IMG/VR virus record: IMGVR_UViG_3300043399_000297
Span: 62,001 to 126,000 of that record
Direction: 5' to 3' (one strand)
Length of the DNA stretch: 64,000 nucleotides
From: a virus
A program made the translations under genes and the position numbers. Below, one piece after another: positions 1 through 8,320 of this stretch (the stretch's first letter is position 1; each line of letters starts with the position of its first letter). The notes beneath the pieces are model-generated. The model was not told the DNA's origin. It did not search any database and saw only the letters and a list, made by a program, of their open reading frames with translations.

Positions 1-1
1 A

Positions 2-610
2 GCCCCGGATACAGATTGGAAGTTGCAGAATGATTGGCAAGTATACGAAGCTAGTCCATATGAATATACTATAAAACTAGAAGCTGATATGTATATTCCT
101 AGATCAATCGATTATTGGTGGGATATATTAAAGGATAGAGATTTAGTAGTATCAACCACTATTAGAAATTTTAAACAAGAGATTTCAGATATCAAAGCAT
201 ATCGCAGATTTATTATTGATAATAATTTGCCGGATACATATAATGCAATTACATATTTTCGTAAAAGCGAATTAGCAGAAAAATTCTTTAAGATTGTTAG
301 AGATGTGTTTGAGAATTGGGATGTATATAGAAGTTCTCTCAAATGCAATACAAATGAATTATGCACTACAGACTGGGCTTACGCTATTGCTAGTCATATA
401 TTAGGAGTTGAGAATACTACATTGCCTCCGTTTAAAGAAATGTCTATGGTTCATATGAAGCAGTTTATTAATAGTCTTCCAACTGAGAATTGGACAGATA
501 TATTCATTCACGAAATATTACCGCACACGTTTAGAATCAATACAATTGCACAGATGTATCCGGTTCATTACCATATCAAGAGTTTTGCTAAGGAAGCATT
601 AAATGGATGA
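2..610 (+). CDS. Glycosyltransferase-like protein, 5'-truncated by window edge
   Basis: The reading frame is open from base 2, so the gene begins outside the window; the first in-frame TTG at 23 is probably not the start. About 202 residues are visible. The stretch KLEADMYIP near the start resembles the acidic DXD-type segment of GT-A nucleotide-sugar transferases, and the aromatic segment around SIDYWWDIL is typical of such folds. The next gene overlaps its end by 8 bases, so the two are probably co-transcribed. It sits beside an SDR and another GT-A-like gene. The family assignment is inference from motif shape; an unrelated phage protein is possible. Confidence 0.5.
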   Translation, partial: APDTDWKLQNDWQVYEASPYEYTIKLEADMYIPRSIDYWWDILKDRDLVVSTTIRNFKQEISDIKAYRRFIIDNNLPDTYNAITYFRKSELAEKFFKIVRDVFENWDVYRSSLKCNTNELCTTDWAYAIASHILGVENTTLPPFKEMSMVHMKQFINSLPTENWTDIFIHEILPHTFRINTIAQMYPVHYHIKSFAKEALNG

Positions 611-932
611 TCAAGAAGATTATGTAATCATTTGGGAACCGCCTGTTCTTGAAAAACCAGAGTTTCGTTTATACTATGACGACAGAGGTAATGTAATTAC
701 ATATACTTGCGAGAAGCTTGATGGCAATTATATCATCATTGATGCACTGACGTTTGCAGAAGCCAGACCCGACGTAAAAGTGGTAGATAATAAGTTAGTA
801 AAGATCGGTACCGGTTCTGTCATATCTCGTTTATTTTCATCCGACGAAGGTATTATGTGTGAAAAAGAAGACATAAGTATTGTTACTAATTCAGACGGAT
901 GCTTTTATAAACTAAGAGTAGTTAAAGTTTAA
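603..932 (+). CDS. Hypothetical protein, 109 residues
   Basis: The ATG overlaps the end of the preceding gene, and the stop lies a few bases inside the 3' end of the convergent SDR gene. The sequence is acidic at the N terminus (MDDQED) and has alternating hydrophobic and polar residues suggesting a small beta-rich domain. No signal peptide, membrane segment or recognisable catalytic motif is visible. The function is unknown; translational coupling to the upstream glycosyltransferase-like gene is the only context. Confidence 0.65.
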   Translation: MDDQEDYVIIWEPPVLEKPEFRLYYDDRGNVITYTCEKLDGNYIIIDALTFAEARPDVKVVDNKLVKIGTGSVISRLFSSDEGIMCEKEDISIVTNSDGCFYKLRVVKV

Positions 933-1656
933 ACCCGCCGCTTATCTCAATTATTTGTGCGGTAATGTGTTTTCCTGCATTAGAGCAGAGTAGACTTGCC
1001 ATCTCCGCTATTTCTTCGGGTTTTCCCAATCTATTAAGCGCAGTAATACTTAACACTTCACTCAACATAGCCGGATCATTTGTTACGTATTCTGTTGTCT
1101 CACCGATAGTAAATCCTGGGCTTATTGAATTTACTGTTATCCCTCTGCTACCCAAGTCTGCTGCCATTACTCTAGTAAACGCATTCAATGCATTTTTGGC
1201 CATCGTATATACTATGATGTTTGGATCTGTTATTCTTGCGCCAGCAGATGAAATATTAATTACTCTACCTCCATCATTTATATTGTGATAAAAAGCGCGA
1301 GTCAAGAAGAACGCACTCTTGACATTATTGTTCATAATTTCATCGAAGAATTGTTCATCGGCTTTCAATATGTTACCATAATCACTGCCGCCTATATTGT
1401 TAACAAGTATGTCAATGTTATTGACTTTGTTTAATACAAGTGATGCTAGTTCCTCGGCATCTTTTTGTCCGGTTAATTTAATTTTAATTGCATCAGCTTG
1501 CCCGCCGTTTTTTATAATTTCTTCAACAGTATTCTTTGCAGCAACATCATTGTTAGCATAATTAATGATTACATTTATGCCCTGTTCAGCAAGTTTTAGT
1601 GCAATACTTTTTCCTATTCCGCGGCTTCCGCCGGTAATTAGTGCAGTTTTTGTCAT
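922..1656 (-). CDS. Short-chain dehydrogenase/reductase (FabG-like)
   Basis: A 244-residue classical SDR of normal length. Visible motifs are the NAD(P)-binding TGGSRGIG at residues 8-15, the NNIGG variant of the NNAG motif near residue 86, the catalytic serine in INISSAG and the active-site YTMAK (YxxxK) about 15 residues later. The reaction is NAD(P)H-dependent oxidation or reduction of a carbonyl or hydroxyl; the substrate cannot be read, though sugar or acyl precursors fit the neighbourhood. It is one of only two minus-strand genes in the window. Its ATG lies 5 bases after a late box AATAAATA at 1662-1669 on the minus strand, with no Shine-Dalgarno, so its mRNA may be leaderless. Confidence 0.93.
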   Translation of the reverse strand: MTKTALITGGSRGIGKSIALKLAEQGINVIINYANNDVAAKNTVEEIIKNGGQADAIKIKLTGQKDAEELASLVLNKVNNIDILVNNIGGSDYGNILKADEQFFDEIMNNNVKSAFFLTRAFYHNINDGGRVINISSAGARITDPNIIVYTMAKNALNAFTRVMAADLGSRGITVNSISPGFTIGETTEYVTNDPAMLSEVLSITALNRLGKPEEIAEMASLLCSNAGKHITAQIIEISGGFKL

Positions 1657-1661
1657 AGAGA

Positions 1662-1669
1662 TATTTATT
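1662..1669 (-). promoter_or_regulatory. T4-like late promoter box (AATAAATA), leaderless geometry
   Basis: Read on the minus strand the box is AATAAATA, followed by exactly 5 bases and the ATG of the SDR gene at 1656. In T4 late promoters the TATAAATA box spans about -13 to -6, so the A of the ATG falls at the expected +1. No Shine-Dalgarno can fit. Confidence 0.6.
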
Positions 1670-1689
1670 ATTTACTATGTCAGAAGTAA

Positions 1690-1697
1690 AGTAAATA
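1690..1697 (+). promoter_or_regulatory. Late promoter box (AGTAAATA), leaderless geometry
   Basis: AGTAAATA is followed by 5 bases and the ATG at 1703. It is arranged back to back with the minus-strand late box at 1662-1669, giving a compact divergent late promoter pair. Confidence 0.55.
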
Positions 1698-1702
1698 ATG
1701 CA

Positions 1703-2647
1703 ATGGACGACATTATTGATATTGCAGACTTAGACGTAATATACCTAAGCTATGACGAACCTCAAAAAGAAGAATTCTGGCTCAAGATTAAGAATATGGT
1801 GCCTTGGGCTGTCAGAGTAGATGGTGTTAAGGGAAGTGACGCTGCACATAAAGCAGCAGGGGAAGCATCATCTACTGAGAGATTCATTCTCATTGACGGT
1901 GACAACTTGCCCGATGAGAACTTCTTTAATTTACAATTAGACTTTACCGATAAAGACCCTAACTACAAGTTAGCGCAGTATCGTTGGAGAGCAGTCAATG
2001 CTATCAACGGGCTACGTTATGGCAACGGCGGTATGTCGTCCTGGACAAAAACTTATGTTGCCAATATGAAGACCCACGAAAGTAGTGACGGTAGTGATGC
2101 CACGACGGTTGACTTTTGTATGGATTCTTCAGATAATCTATACTGGGCAATGCACGATTGCTACTCTACTACGTATCCAAACTACACTCCCTTCCAAGCG
2201 TGGAGAGCAGGATTCCGTGAAGGTGTCAAGATGGTGCTTGATCGGGGTGCAAGGCCCAGTATAGACGATTTCAAAGAGAGAGTTGCTGGCCGCAATTTAG
2301 ATAATCTTAAAGTTTGGTTTAATGTCGGCGCAGACGCAGAGAACGGCTACTGGGCCATATATGGCGCAAGGCTCGGAACGTATATGACTATGCTTACTGA
2401 CTGGGACTATTTAGAAGTAGCGGACTTTGATACATTTGTTAAATTGTGGGAAGACCATAGATATAATTATCCTGAACAAGAAATTGAACGTCTTGGCAGA
2501 GAATTAGATAATAAATTAGGTCTCCCCGTCTGCTTACTCAGCCCGGAACAATCAAAGTTCTTCAAGCATTTTTACAACGCTGACAAACACAATCAAGGAC
2601 CATTGGTCAAGGAGATGGATGTGATTCGCCGCCTAGAGGGATGGTGA
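1703..2647 (+). CDS. GT-A-like protein, paralogue of the C-terminal domain of the 1515-residue repeat protein
   Basis: A 314-residue protein. The chosen ATG at 1703 follows a late box by 5 bases; the frame is open further upstream, but that part overlaps the divergent SDR gene. Near residues 15-75 it reads VIYLSYDE, then VRVDGVKG, AAHKAAGEAS and FILIDGDNLPDENFF. IDGDN looks like a GT-A DXD metal and nucleotide-sugar site. The same order (VFLSNGE, VRVDGVNG, AAYHKAAEAS, then FDFNW) occurs at the end of the protein encoded at 26057-30604, and both have a later W-R-x-x-FRE motif. Glycosyltransferase activity is inferred; this copy keeps the acidic motif that the repeat protein has lost. Confidence 0.65.
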   Translation: MDDIIDIADLDVIYLSYDEPQKEEFWLKIKNMVPWAVRVDGVKGSDAAHKAAGEASSTERFILIDGDNLPDENFFNLQLDFTDKDPNYKLAQYRWRAVNAINGLRYGNGGMSSWTKTYVANMKTHESSDGSDATTVDFCMDSSDNLYWAMHDCYSTTYPNYTPFQAWRAGFREGVKMVLDRGARPSIDDFKERVAGRNLDNLKVWFNVGADAENGYWAIYGARLGTYMTMLTDWDYLEVADFDTFVKLWEDHRYNYPEQEIERLGRELDNKLGLPVCLLSPEQSKFFKHFYNADKHNQGPLVKEMDVIRRLEGW

Positions 2648-2648
2648 G

Positions 2649-3224
2649 TTACTTAAACTTACATTTATCGCCATGGTTCTTGGTATAGTTACTTGCCCCT
2701 TTACCTTCTTTCCCGCAATGTTCACACTTCCATTTGCGTTGAGAAGGATGTGTTCCAGCTTCAAGGGTTCTGCGATTCATTTCTCTTTGAATATTGCCAC
2801 CTAAGAACGGGTGCGTTCCGTTCTTAGCTCTTTCTCTTTGTAATTCTCCGCCTAGAAAATTATGAGTACCGTTCTTAACCCGCTCCTCGTTTATAGCCCG
2901 ACTGACTTCTCCGCCTAAGAAATGATGGGTCCCTGCGTTAACTAATTTTTTCTGAGTGTTTCTAGAAAGCATTGACAACTCATCAGGGGATAGCTGCATA
3001 TTATGAATAGCTATCTTGTAGCAGGCACCGTAGTCACCTTGAGCATAATGAATATTATAGTGTTCTTGAACAGAAAGAGCAACTAAATTAGATGGATGAT
3101 TGTTCTTGCGATTTCCATCAATATGATGCACTTCATAGGTGCGGCCGTCTGAATCTTTTGGAATAAACCCATAATGAGCTTCATAGATTTTTCGGTACTT
3201 AGTTGTACCGCAGTAAATACACAT
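2649..3224 (-). CDS. HNH homing endonuclease with tandem GTH-FLGG DNA-binding repeats
   Basis: About 191 residues. The start chosen is the ATG at 3224, preceded by an AAAGGA Shine-Dalgarno; an in-frame GTG lies at 3242. The HNH nuclease core is YEVHHIDGNRKNNHPSNLVALS with an N-terminal CIYCG zinc knuckle and a downstream HYNIHY. It is followed by four repeats of the type GTHxFLGGxxxR, like the minor-groove contacts of phage HNH enzymes, and a C-terminal CEHCGKEG...H...C zinc finger. It is a selfish mobile element that nicks or cuts DNA at an intron-less insertion site. It stands between two island genes on the opposite strand, as free-standing homing endonucleases in T4-like phages do. Confidence 0.88.
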   Translation of the reverse strand: MCIYCGTTKYRKIYEAHYGFIPKDSDGRTYEVHHIDGNRKNNHPSNLVALSVQEHYNIHYAQGDYGACYKIAIHNMQLSPDELSMLSRNTQKKLVNAGTHHFLGGEVSRAINEERVKNGTHNFLGGELQRERAKNGTHPFLGGNIQREMNRRTLEAGTHPSQRKWKCEHCGKEGKGASNYTKNHGDKCKFK

Positions 3225-3256
3225 AGCTGATAGTCCTTTCACGACTGTTAGAGTAG

Positions 3257-4723
3257 TTGGGAATCCCCATTCCGCGAACTACAACTTTATTTATCTTAAA
3301 AGAGCAAAAATTGTCAGAATCAGAAACCGACAGAATAAAAAGAATTCGTGACTACATTGATGTAGATGCTACGCCTACATTCTGTTTGGCCAAGTGGCAT
3401 CACGTTACGATGTATCTACAGTCAGGTGAAACACATAGTTGTTATCACCCTCAGCCGCATAAGATTCCACTAGAAGAACTGAAGGATAATCCCTCAGCAT
3501 TACATAATACAATGCATAAGAAATTAGAGCGCCAGCAAATGCTTAATGGTGAGAAACCGGTAGGTTGTCAATATTGCTGGAATATAGAAAGTATGGGACC
3601 GGACTATATAAGTGATAGACACATTAGAAATAGTTCCATATTTACGGAGGAACGTTATGTTCATACATCTAAAGGTCCATGGGATCAAAATATTAATCCT
3701 GAGTATTTGGAAATTAATTTCGGTAATGAGTGTAATTTTAAGTGCGGGTATTGTCATCCAAAATACTCTACTCGATTTTATAAAGAGATTGAAGACTTCG
3801 GGCCGGTAACAACCGTAAAGAACCATCGCTGTGATATTGACTGGATGAAACTATACCAGCGCGAAGAAGAAAATCCATATGTTGATGCATTCTGGAAGTG
3901 GTGGCCTGAACTACGCAAGACATTGAACATTATGCGTATTACTGGAGGTGAACCTACATTACACAAATCAACTTGGCAGATTCTTGACAGTATCGACGAG
4001 GACCCAATGCCATGGTTAGAACTTAATATTAATAGTAATTTTGGTACTAAGCATATATTGTTTGAAAGATTAAGTGAAAAAGTAAACAAACTAGTTAGCG
4101 AAAAGAAAATTAGAAATTTCAAGATGTTCACATCAATGGACACTTGGGGACCTAGAGCAGAATATATTCGCACTGGGTTAGACTTAACCGTTTGGGAAAA
4201 GAACTTTCACACTTATATGTCAAAGACAGGCTGTCCGGTCACATTTATGATCACATTTAATATTTTCAGTGTGACAAGCTTTAAGAGTTTACTTGAGAAG
4301 TTTTTAGAGTGGCGAAAGTTATATGGCTGGTATGATATTGAACAGTTATCCTACCCTATGCATAGAGTAAGATTTGATACGCCATATCTTCGTGACCCGA
4401 TTCAATATGATATGAACATTCTTCCAAAGGAAGAATTTATGCCCTATATGTATGACTCATTAAAGTTCATAGAAGACAACCTAGATGACACACGCCCGGA
4501 TGCGTTCACTACAATTGAATATGAAAAGTTCAAGAGAGTGGTTGACTATATGGCAGAAACAGTGTATAATGATGAGAAGTTGATTGAAGGTCGTAGAGAC
4601 TTTTATAATTGGTTTAATGAGCTAGATGATCGTCGTGAAAACGATATGTTATCTGTGTTCCCTGAAATGATGGATTTTTATAGATTATGTCAGCAAGCAA
4701 ATTTGACAAACCCTTTCTCTTAA
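3257..4723 (+). CDS. Twitch-type radical SAM protein (copy 1)
   Basis: About 488 residues. It has an N-terminal twitch/SPASM-like zone (FCLAKWHHV...CYHP...CQYCWN) and then the radical SAM signature CNFKCGYC near residue 159, whose three cysteines bind the 4Fe-4S cluster that splits S-adenosylmethionine. RITGGEPTLH is the GGEP motif. It belongs to the N-terminal twitch-domain radical SAM family known from T4-like phages; the substrate is unknown. The start is uncertain: no ATG precedes the domain, TTG at 3257 is the longest option and TTG at 3311, with AAGAG upstream, is an alternative. Its end overlaps the next homologous gene by 37 bases. Confidence 0.85.
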   Translation: MGIPIPRTTTLFILKEQKLSESETDRIKRIRDYIDVDATPTFCLAKWHHVTMYLQSGETHSCYHPQPHKIPLEELKDNPSALHNTMHKKLERQQMLNGEKPVGCQYCWNIESMGPDYISDRHIRNSSIFTEERYVHTSKGPWDQNINPEYLEINFGNECNFKCGYCHPKYSTRFYKEIEDFGPVTTVKNHRCDIDWMKLYQREEENPYVDAFWKWWPELRKTLNIMRITGGEPTLHKSTWQILDSIDEDPMPWLELNINSNFGTKHILFERLSEKVNKLVSEKKIRNFKMFTSMDTWGPRAEYIRTGLDLTVWEKNFHTYMSKTGCPVTFMITFNIFSVTSFKSLLEKFLEWRKLYGWYDIEQLSYPMHRVRFDTPYLRDPIQYDMNILPKEEFMPYMYDSLKFIEDNLDDTRPDAFTTIEYEKFKRVVDYMAETVYNDEKLIEGRRDFYNWFNELDDRRENDMLSVFPEMMDFYRLCQQANLTNPFS

Positions 4724-5931
4724 ACCAAAGTAAAACATTTTGTATGTTCCCGTGGTTGCATCTTAACGCTACACCTAAAGGAGATGTCTACCCTTGCTGC
4801 TCAAATAATTATTCAGAACCGTTCGGAAGTACTAAAGAGAATACTCTAGAGGAAATTTTTAACAGTCCAAAGATGAAGGAATTACGTTTGGATATGCTAA
4901 ACGAGCGTAAAAATAATATTTGTGACTTTTGTTATAAGCACGAAGAAGCAGGACCTCATAGTTTTAGAAGCTATAGTAAAACACATTTCAGTAAATATTT
5001 TGATGAAGTTGTTCCTACCACATTAGAGGACGGAACCGTCCCTGATTTCAAGATGCGGTATTTTGATATTCGCTTTAGTAATATTTGCAATTTTAAATGT
5101 CGTACTTGCGGTAGTGAATTCAGTAGTCAGTGGGCTACTGATATGCAAAAGCACTTTGATCCCTCACATCCAATTGTGATTCACGTTGATGATAATACAG
5201 GGAACGTTCTTGATGAGGTGTTAGAACACATTGATTATATTGATTTGGCATATTTCGCCGGCGGCGAACCCCTCATCACTGACGAGCATTATACAATGCT
5301 TGAAGCGATGATACGCAAGGGACGAACAGATATCACACTTAGGTATAATACTAATGCTAGTAATATCAAATATAAGAAACACGATATTCTAGAATTGTGG
5401 AAACACTTTAATAAGATAGAATTGAGTTGCAGCATTGACCATTATGGATCTAGGGCAGAATATATAAGAAAGGGAACCGATTGGGGTAAGGTAGAAAGTA
5501 ACCTTTTAACTTTTAGAGAACTAGACTACATTGATTTTCAAATTAATACAGTATTATCTATTTTTAACGTATTAACGTTAGATGATTTCTACACATATCT
5601 TTATTCAAAGGATATTATTAGAAAGCACGACTGGTACCATAGTTTATATCTAGCTGTTCATCCCAATTATTATTGTGCTAAAAGTTTACCCAAAGAACTT
5701 AAACTAATTGCTACCCAAAAACTTAACAGTTGGTATAATAATCATAAAGACGATGAAACTTGTGTTCCTAGATTAATGACTGAGGGTAATTCTTTTATGA
5801 ATGAAAGCCACAACTGGAGTCAATATAAAAATAAATTTTTTATGCATACTAACAGCATAGACAATATAAGAGGCGAAAGTTTGTGGGAAGTATTTCCCGA
5901 GTTAAGTAAATTACAAGATTTAGAGGAATAG
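4687..5931 (+). CDS. Twitch-type radical SAM protein (copy 2)
   Basis: A 414-residue paralogue of its two neighbours. The N-terminal twitch domain shows FCMFPWLHLNATPKGDVYPCC and CDFCYKHE, whose cysteines probably ligate an auxiliary Fe-S cluster. The radical SAM core follows with CNFKCRTCG near residues 135-143 and the GGEP motif AGGEPL. The ATG lies inside the previous gene, so translation is probably coupled. Three tandem paralogues suggest different substrates or a multi-step modification. Substrate and product are unknown. Confidence 0.9.
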   Translation: MSASKFDKPFLLNQSKTFCMFPWLHLNATPKGDVYPCCSNNYSEPFGSTKENTLEEIFNSPKMKELRLDMLNERKNNICDFCYKHEEAGPHSFRSYSKTHFSKYFDEVVPTTLEDGTVPDFKMRYFDIRFSNICNFKCRTCGSEFSSQWATDMQKHFDPSHPIVIHVDDNTGNVLDEVLEHIDYIDLAYFAGGEPLITDEHYTMLEAMIRKGRTDITLRYNTNASNIKYKKHDILELWKHFNKIELSCSIDHYGSRAEYIRKGTDWGKVESNLLTFRELDYIDFQINTVLSIFNVLTLDDFYTYLYSKDIIRKHDWYHSLYLAVHPNYYCAKSLPKELKLIATQKLNSWYNNHKDDETCVPRLMTEGNSFMNESHNWSQYKNKFFMHTNSIDNIRGESLWEVFPELSKLQDLEE

Positions 5932-5934
5932 ATA

Positions 5935-7212
5935 ATGCCTAATAGAGAGCAAGTAGAAAATCTAGTAAAGAACGGTAAGCATTTCTGTGTATTACCCTGG
6001 GTACATTTTCACGCCTGGCCTGACTCAAGAGTGATGCCTTGTTGTGTTGCTGATAGTGAATTGCCTGTTGCTAAGATTGAAGACGACCAATCAATTATTG
6101 ATTTAATGAACAGCGATAGGTATAAGGAAATACGCGCTGCTATGCTAAACGACGAACCGGTCAATGAGTGTAAGCGTTGTTTTGATATTGAGTTGATGGG
6201 CACCTGGACTATGAGACAGTCGCATAATACTAGACGAGGACTAGAGTATGTTGACTATATCACTAATAATACGCAAGAAGATGGGCATTTGAGTGAATTT
6301 GAGATGAAGTATATGGATATACGCTTTAGTAATCTATGTAATTTCAAGTGCCGTAGCTGCGGTCCTGCTTGCTCTTCCCAACACGCACAAGAATATATAG
6401 AAAATCAGGGCAAGGATAAGTATAAACAATATTTTAATACTGATAAAGTCATTATCAACAATAATGAAGAACAAAAGTTTATGCTCAAACTTAAGCCTTA
6501 TTTGGCCGATGTATTAGAAGTTTATTTCGCAGGTGGCGAAATTATCATTACTCCTGAGCATTATGAATGTCTTGACTATTGGATAGAGAACGGACAAGCT
6601 GATACTATTGAACTTAACTATACAACCAACTTTAGTACACTACACGGATACAAAGATAAAAATCTACTAGAATACTGGAAGAAGTTTAAGAATGTTCAAG
6701 TTTGGGCAAGTCTTGATGCTCACGGGCCTTTAGCAGAATGTATTCGCAAGGGTTCAGATTGGGAAAGAATCGAACAAAATATTAAGGATTTGAAAGCAGA
6801 AGTACCGCACGTTCAATTTCAAATTACTCCCACAATTAGTATTTGGAATATCTTTAAGTTTCCTGATTTCTTTGACTATATGGTACAAAACAACTATATT
6901 TCTACGGATTCTTGTCCTAGATTTAATCTGTTAACAAGCCCTTGGTTTGCTAATATTATGATTATGCCTAAGCACGTAAAGAATAGATTGATTGAATTAT
7001 ATAGAGTATACGCAAACAAGTATGGAAAACATAACGTAGATTTGCACAATGGATTCAAGATGATCATTTATAATCTTAGTGTGGGTGAAGAAAATAAGGG
7101 CGGCATTCAAGAATTTATGAAGTACAATGAAGAAATGGACAAGTGGAGAAAAGAAAAGTTCGAAGACCTTGTCCCAGAAATTAAGGAAGTTTATGAGTGG
7201 GCACAATCCTAA
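5935..7212 (+). CDS. Twitch-type radical SAM protein (copy 3)
   Basis: 425 residues, starting three bases after the stop of copy 2. The N terminus has FCVLPWVHFHAWPDSRVMPCC and CKRCFD (auxiliary cluster cysteines), then CNFKCRSCG near residue 139. The GGEP position reads AGGEI, a departure from the usual proline that contacts the SAM amino group. Much of the body aligns by eye with copy 2 (KMRYFDIRFSN versus KYMDIRFSN). The function is inferred only at the level of radical SAM chemistry. Confidence 0.9.
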   Translation: MPNREQVENLVKNGKHFCVLPWVHFHAWPDSRVMPCCVADSELPVAKIEDDQSIIDLMNSDRYKEIRAAMLNDEPVNECKRCFDIELMGTWTMRQSHNTRRGLEYVDYITNNTQEDGHLSEFEMKYMDIRFSNLCNFKCRSCGPACSSQHAQEYIENQGKDKYKQYFNTDKVIINNNEEQKFMLKLKPYLADVLEVYFAGGEIIITPEHYECLDYWIENGQADTIELNYTTNFSTLHGYKDKNLLEYWKKFKNVQVWASLDAHGPLAECIRKGSDWERIEQNIKDLKAEVPHVQFQITPTISIWNIFKFPDFFDYMVQNNYISTDSCPRFNLLTSPWFANIMIMPKHVKNRLIELYRVYANKYGKHNVDLHNGFKMIIYNLSVGEENKGGIQEFMKYNEEMDKWRKEKFEDLVPEIKEVYEWAQS

Positions 7213-7378
7213 TTGTAGACAGATTCTATTAGTAGAAAAGGTTCGGCAATTTGTTACTGAATACCAACATCACTACAATTTAGATCAAGTATACGGAATA
7301 GATATTGAAGCGTCATTGTTTCTTTTTGTAAAAGAATGTATTAAGGAATATAATGAAGCGAAACCTAATCGCAATTGA
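7193..7378 (+). CDS. Hypothetical protein, 61 residues, bridging two radical SAM genes
   Basis: The ATG at 7193 overlaps the end of radical SAM copy 3 by 20 bases, and the stop lies 26 bases inside the next radical SAM gene. The frame is open further upstream, but that is within the preceding gene. The predicted peptide is helical and charged (VEKVRQFVTEYQHHY...LFLFVKECIKEYNEA). Such a small helical protein could be a peptide substrate or an adaptor for the radical SAM enzymes; that is speculation from position and size only. Confidence 0.5.
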   Translation: MSGHNPNCRQILLVEKVRQFVTEYQHHYNLDQVYGIDIEASLFLFVKECIKEYNEAKPNRN

Positions 7379-8312
7379 AGCACCAGAACCCTATTTAGCG
7401 GTTACTTGGCAAGTCAACAATTTCTGCAACTTTCGTTGCAGTTATTGTAACCCTGGTAACTGGGGCGGCGCCAATCCCAACAATGGCAATCTTGCTATCT
7501 ATATCAATAATCTAAAAGACATTATCGACAAATATACTAGTATAGGATACAAGAATTTTAAGTTCTTTTTTAGTGGTGGTGAACCTACAGCTTGGCGCAA
7601 CTTTATTCCCATATGTGAGTTTCTAAAAGAATATGTAACTTGTACATTAGCAGTCAATACCAATCTAAGTAGACCAATTGAGTGGTGGCAAAAGCATTAT
7701 CATCTGTTTGATGATATCGTTGCCAGCTTTCACGTAGAGTTTACAAAGAAAGAACGATATGAGGAAAATAACATCTTCTTGTGCGATAAGGTAAATTATC
7801 TGTCAACTAAGATGCTGTTGCACGATGAAAGATTTTGGGAAGTCGTAGAGTTTGGCAACTATCTAAAAACAGTGATGCCAAACTACTTTATTGAATGGAC
7901 ACCACTGTTTGATGAGATGACAACTAATGCAGGTCCGTGGAACTATACTGACCCATTGAAAGAACAGTTCATACACGAACATACTATCGAAATTAAGCAG
8001 TCATTACCTAAACCCAACAAAGCCGCAGAAACGTCTAGTTATAATAGATATGACAATGGTGACATTTGCCCTACTAATTCTAATCAGGTTATTGTCGATG
8101 GGGACAATTTCTTCACTGGTTGGAAATGTAATGTGGGAGATAGCATTTTCATAAGCCCAAACGGAGATGTATCGTTGGCAAGCTGCGGTCAAGGTGGTAT
8201 AGTAGGGCATATATTAGAAGATATCAGTCAGGTTGGCCCAAAACAAATAATCTGTCATAAAGATCATTGTCATTGCGGAACAGATATTATCATACCTAAA
8301 TTTATCGATTAA
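7353..8312 (+). CDS. Radical SAM protein, short form
   Basis: 319 residues with the cluster motif CNFRCSYC near residues 24-31, then FFFSGGEPT (GGEP motif). It lacks the N-terminal twitch zone of the three upstream paralogues. A C-terminal group of cysteines (WKC, ASCGQGG, CHKDHCHCG) looks like a SPASM/twitch-type auxiliary cluster region. The arrangement resembles peptide- or small-molecule-modifying radical SAM enzymes. The gene starts within the preceding small ORF, so expression is coupled. Substrate unknown. Confidence 0.88.
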   Translation: MKRNLIAIEAPEPYLAVTWQVNNFCNFRCSYCNPGNWGGANPNNGNLAIYINNLKDIIDKYTSIGYKNFKFFFSGGEPTAWRNFIPICEFLKEYVTCTLAVNTNLSRPIEWWQKHYHLFDDIVASFHVEFTKKERYEENNIFLCDKVNYLSTKMLLHDERFWEVVEFGNYLKTVMPNYFIEWTPLFDEMTTNAGPWNYTDPLKEQFIHEHTIEIKQSLPKPNKAAETSSYNRYDNGDICPTNSNQVIVDGDNFFTGWKCNVGDSIFISPNGDVSLASCGQGGIVGHILEDISQVGPKQIICHKDHCHCGTDIIIPKFID

Positions 8313-8315
8313 ATA
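8308..8315 (+). promoter_or_regulatory. Late promoter box (ATTAAATA), leaderless geometry
   Basis: ATTAAATA is followed by exactly 5 bases and the ATG at 8321. There is no Shine-Dalgarno, so the message is predicted to start at the A of the ATG. Confidence 0.5.
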
Positions 8316-8320
8316 TTCAA

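Noticed and set aside
1565-1702. Upstream extension of the GT-A-like gene at 1703
   Set aside because: The extra 46 codons overlap the divergent SDR gene and its promoter; the late box points to ATG 1703.
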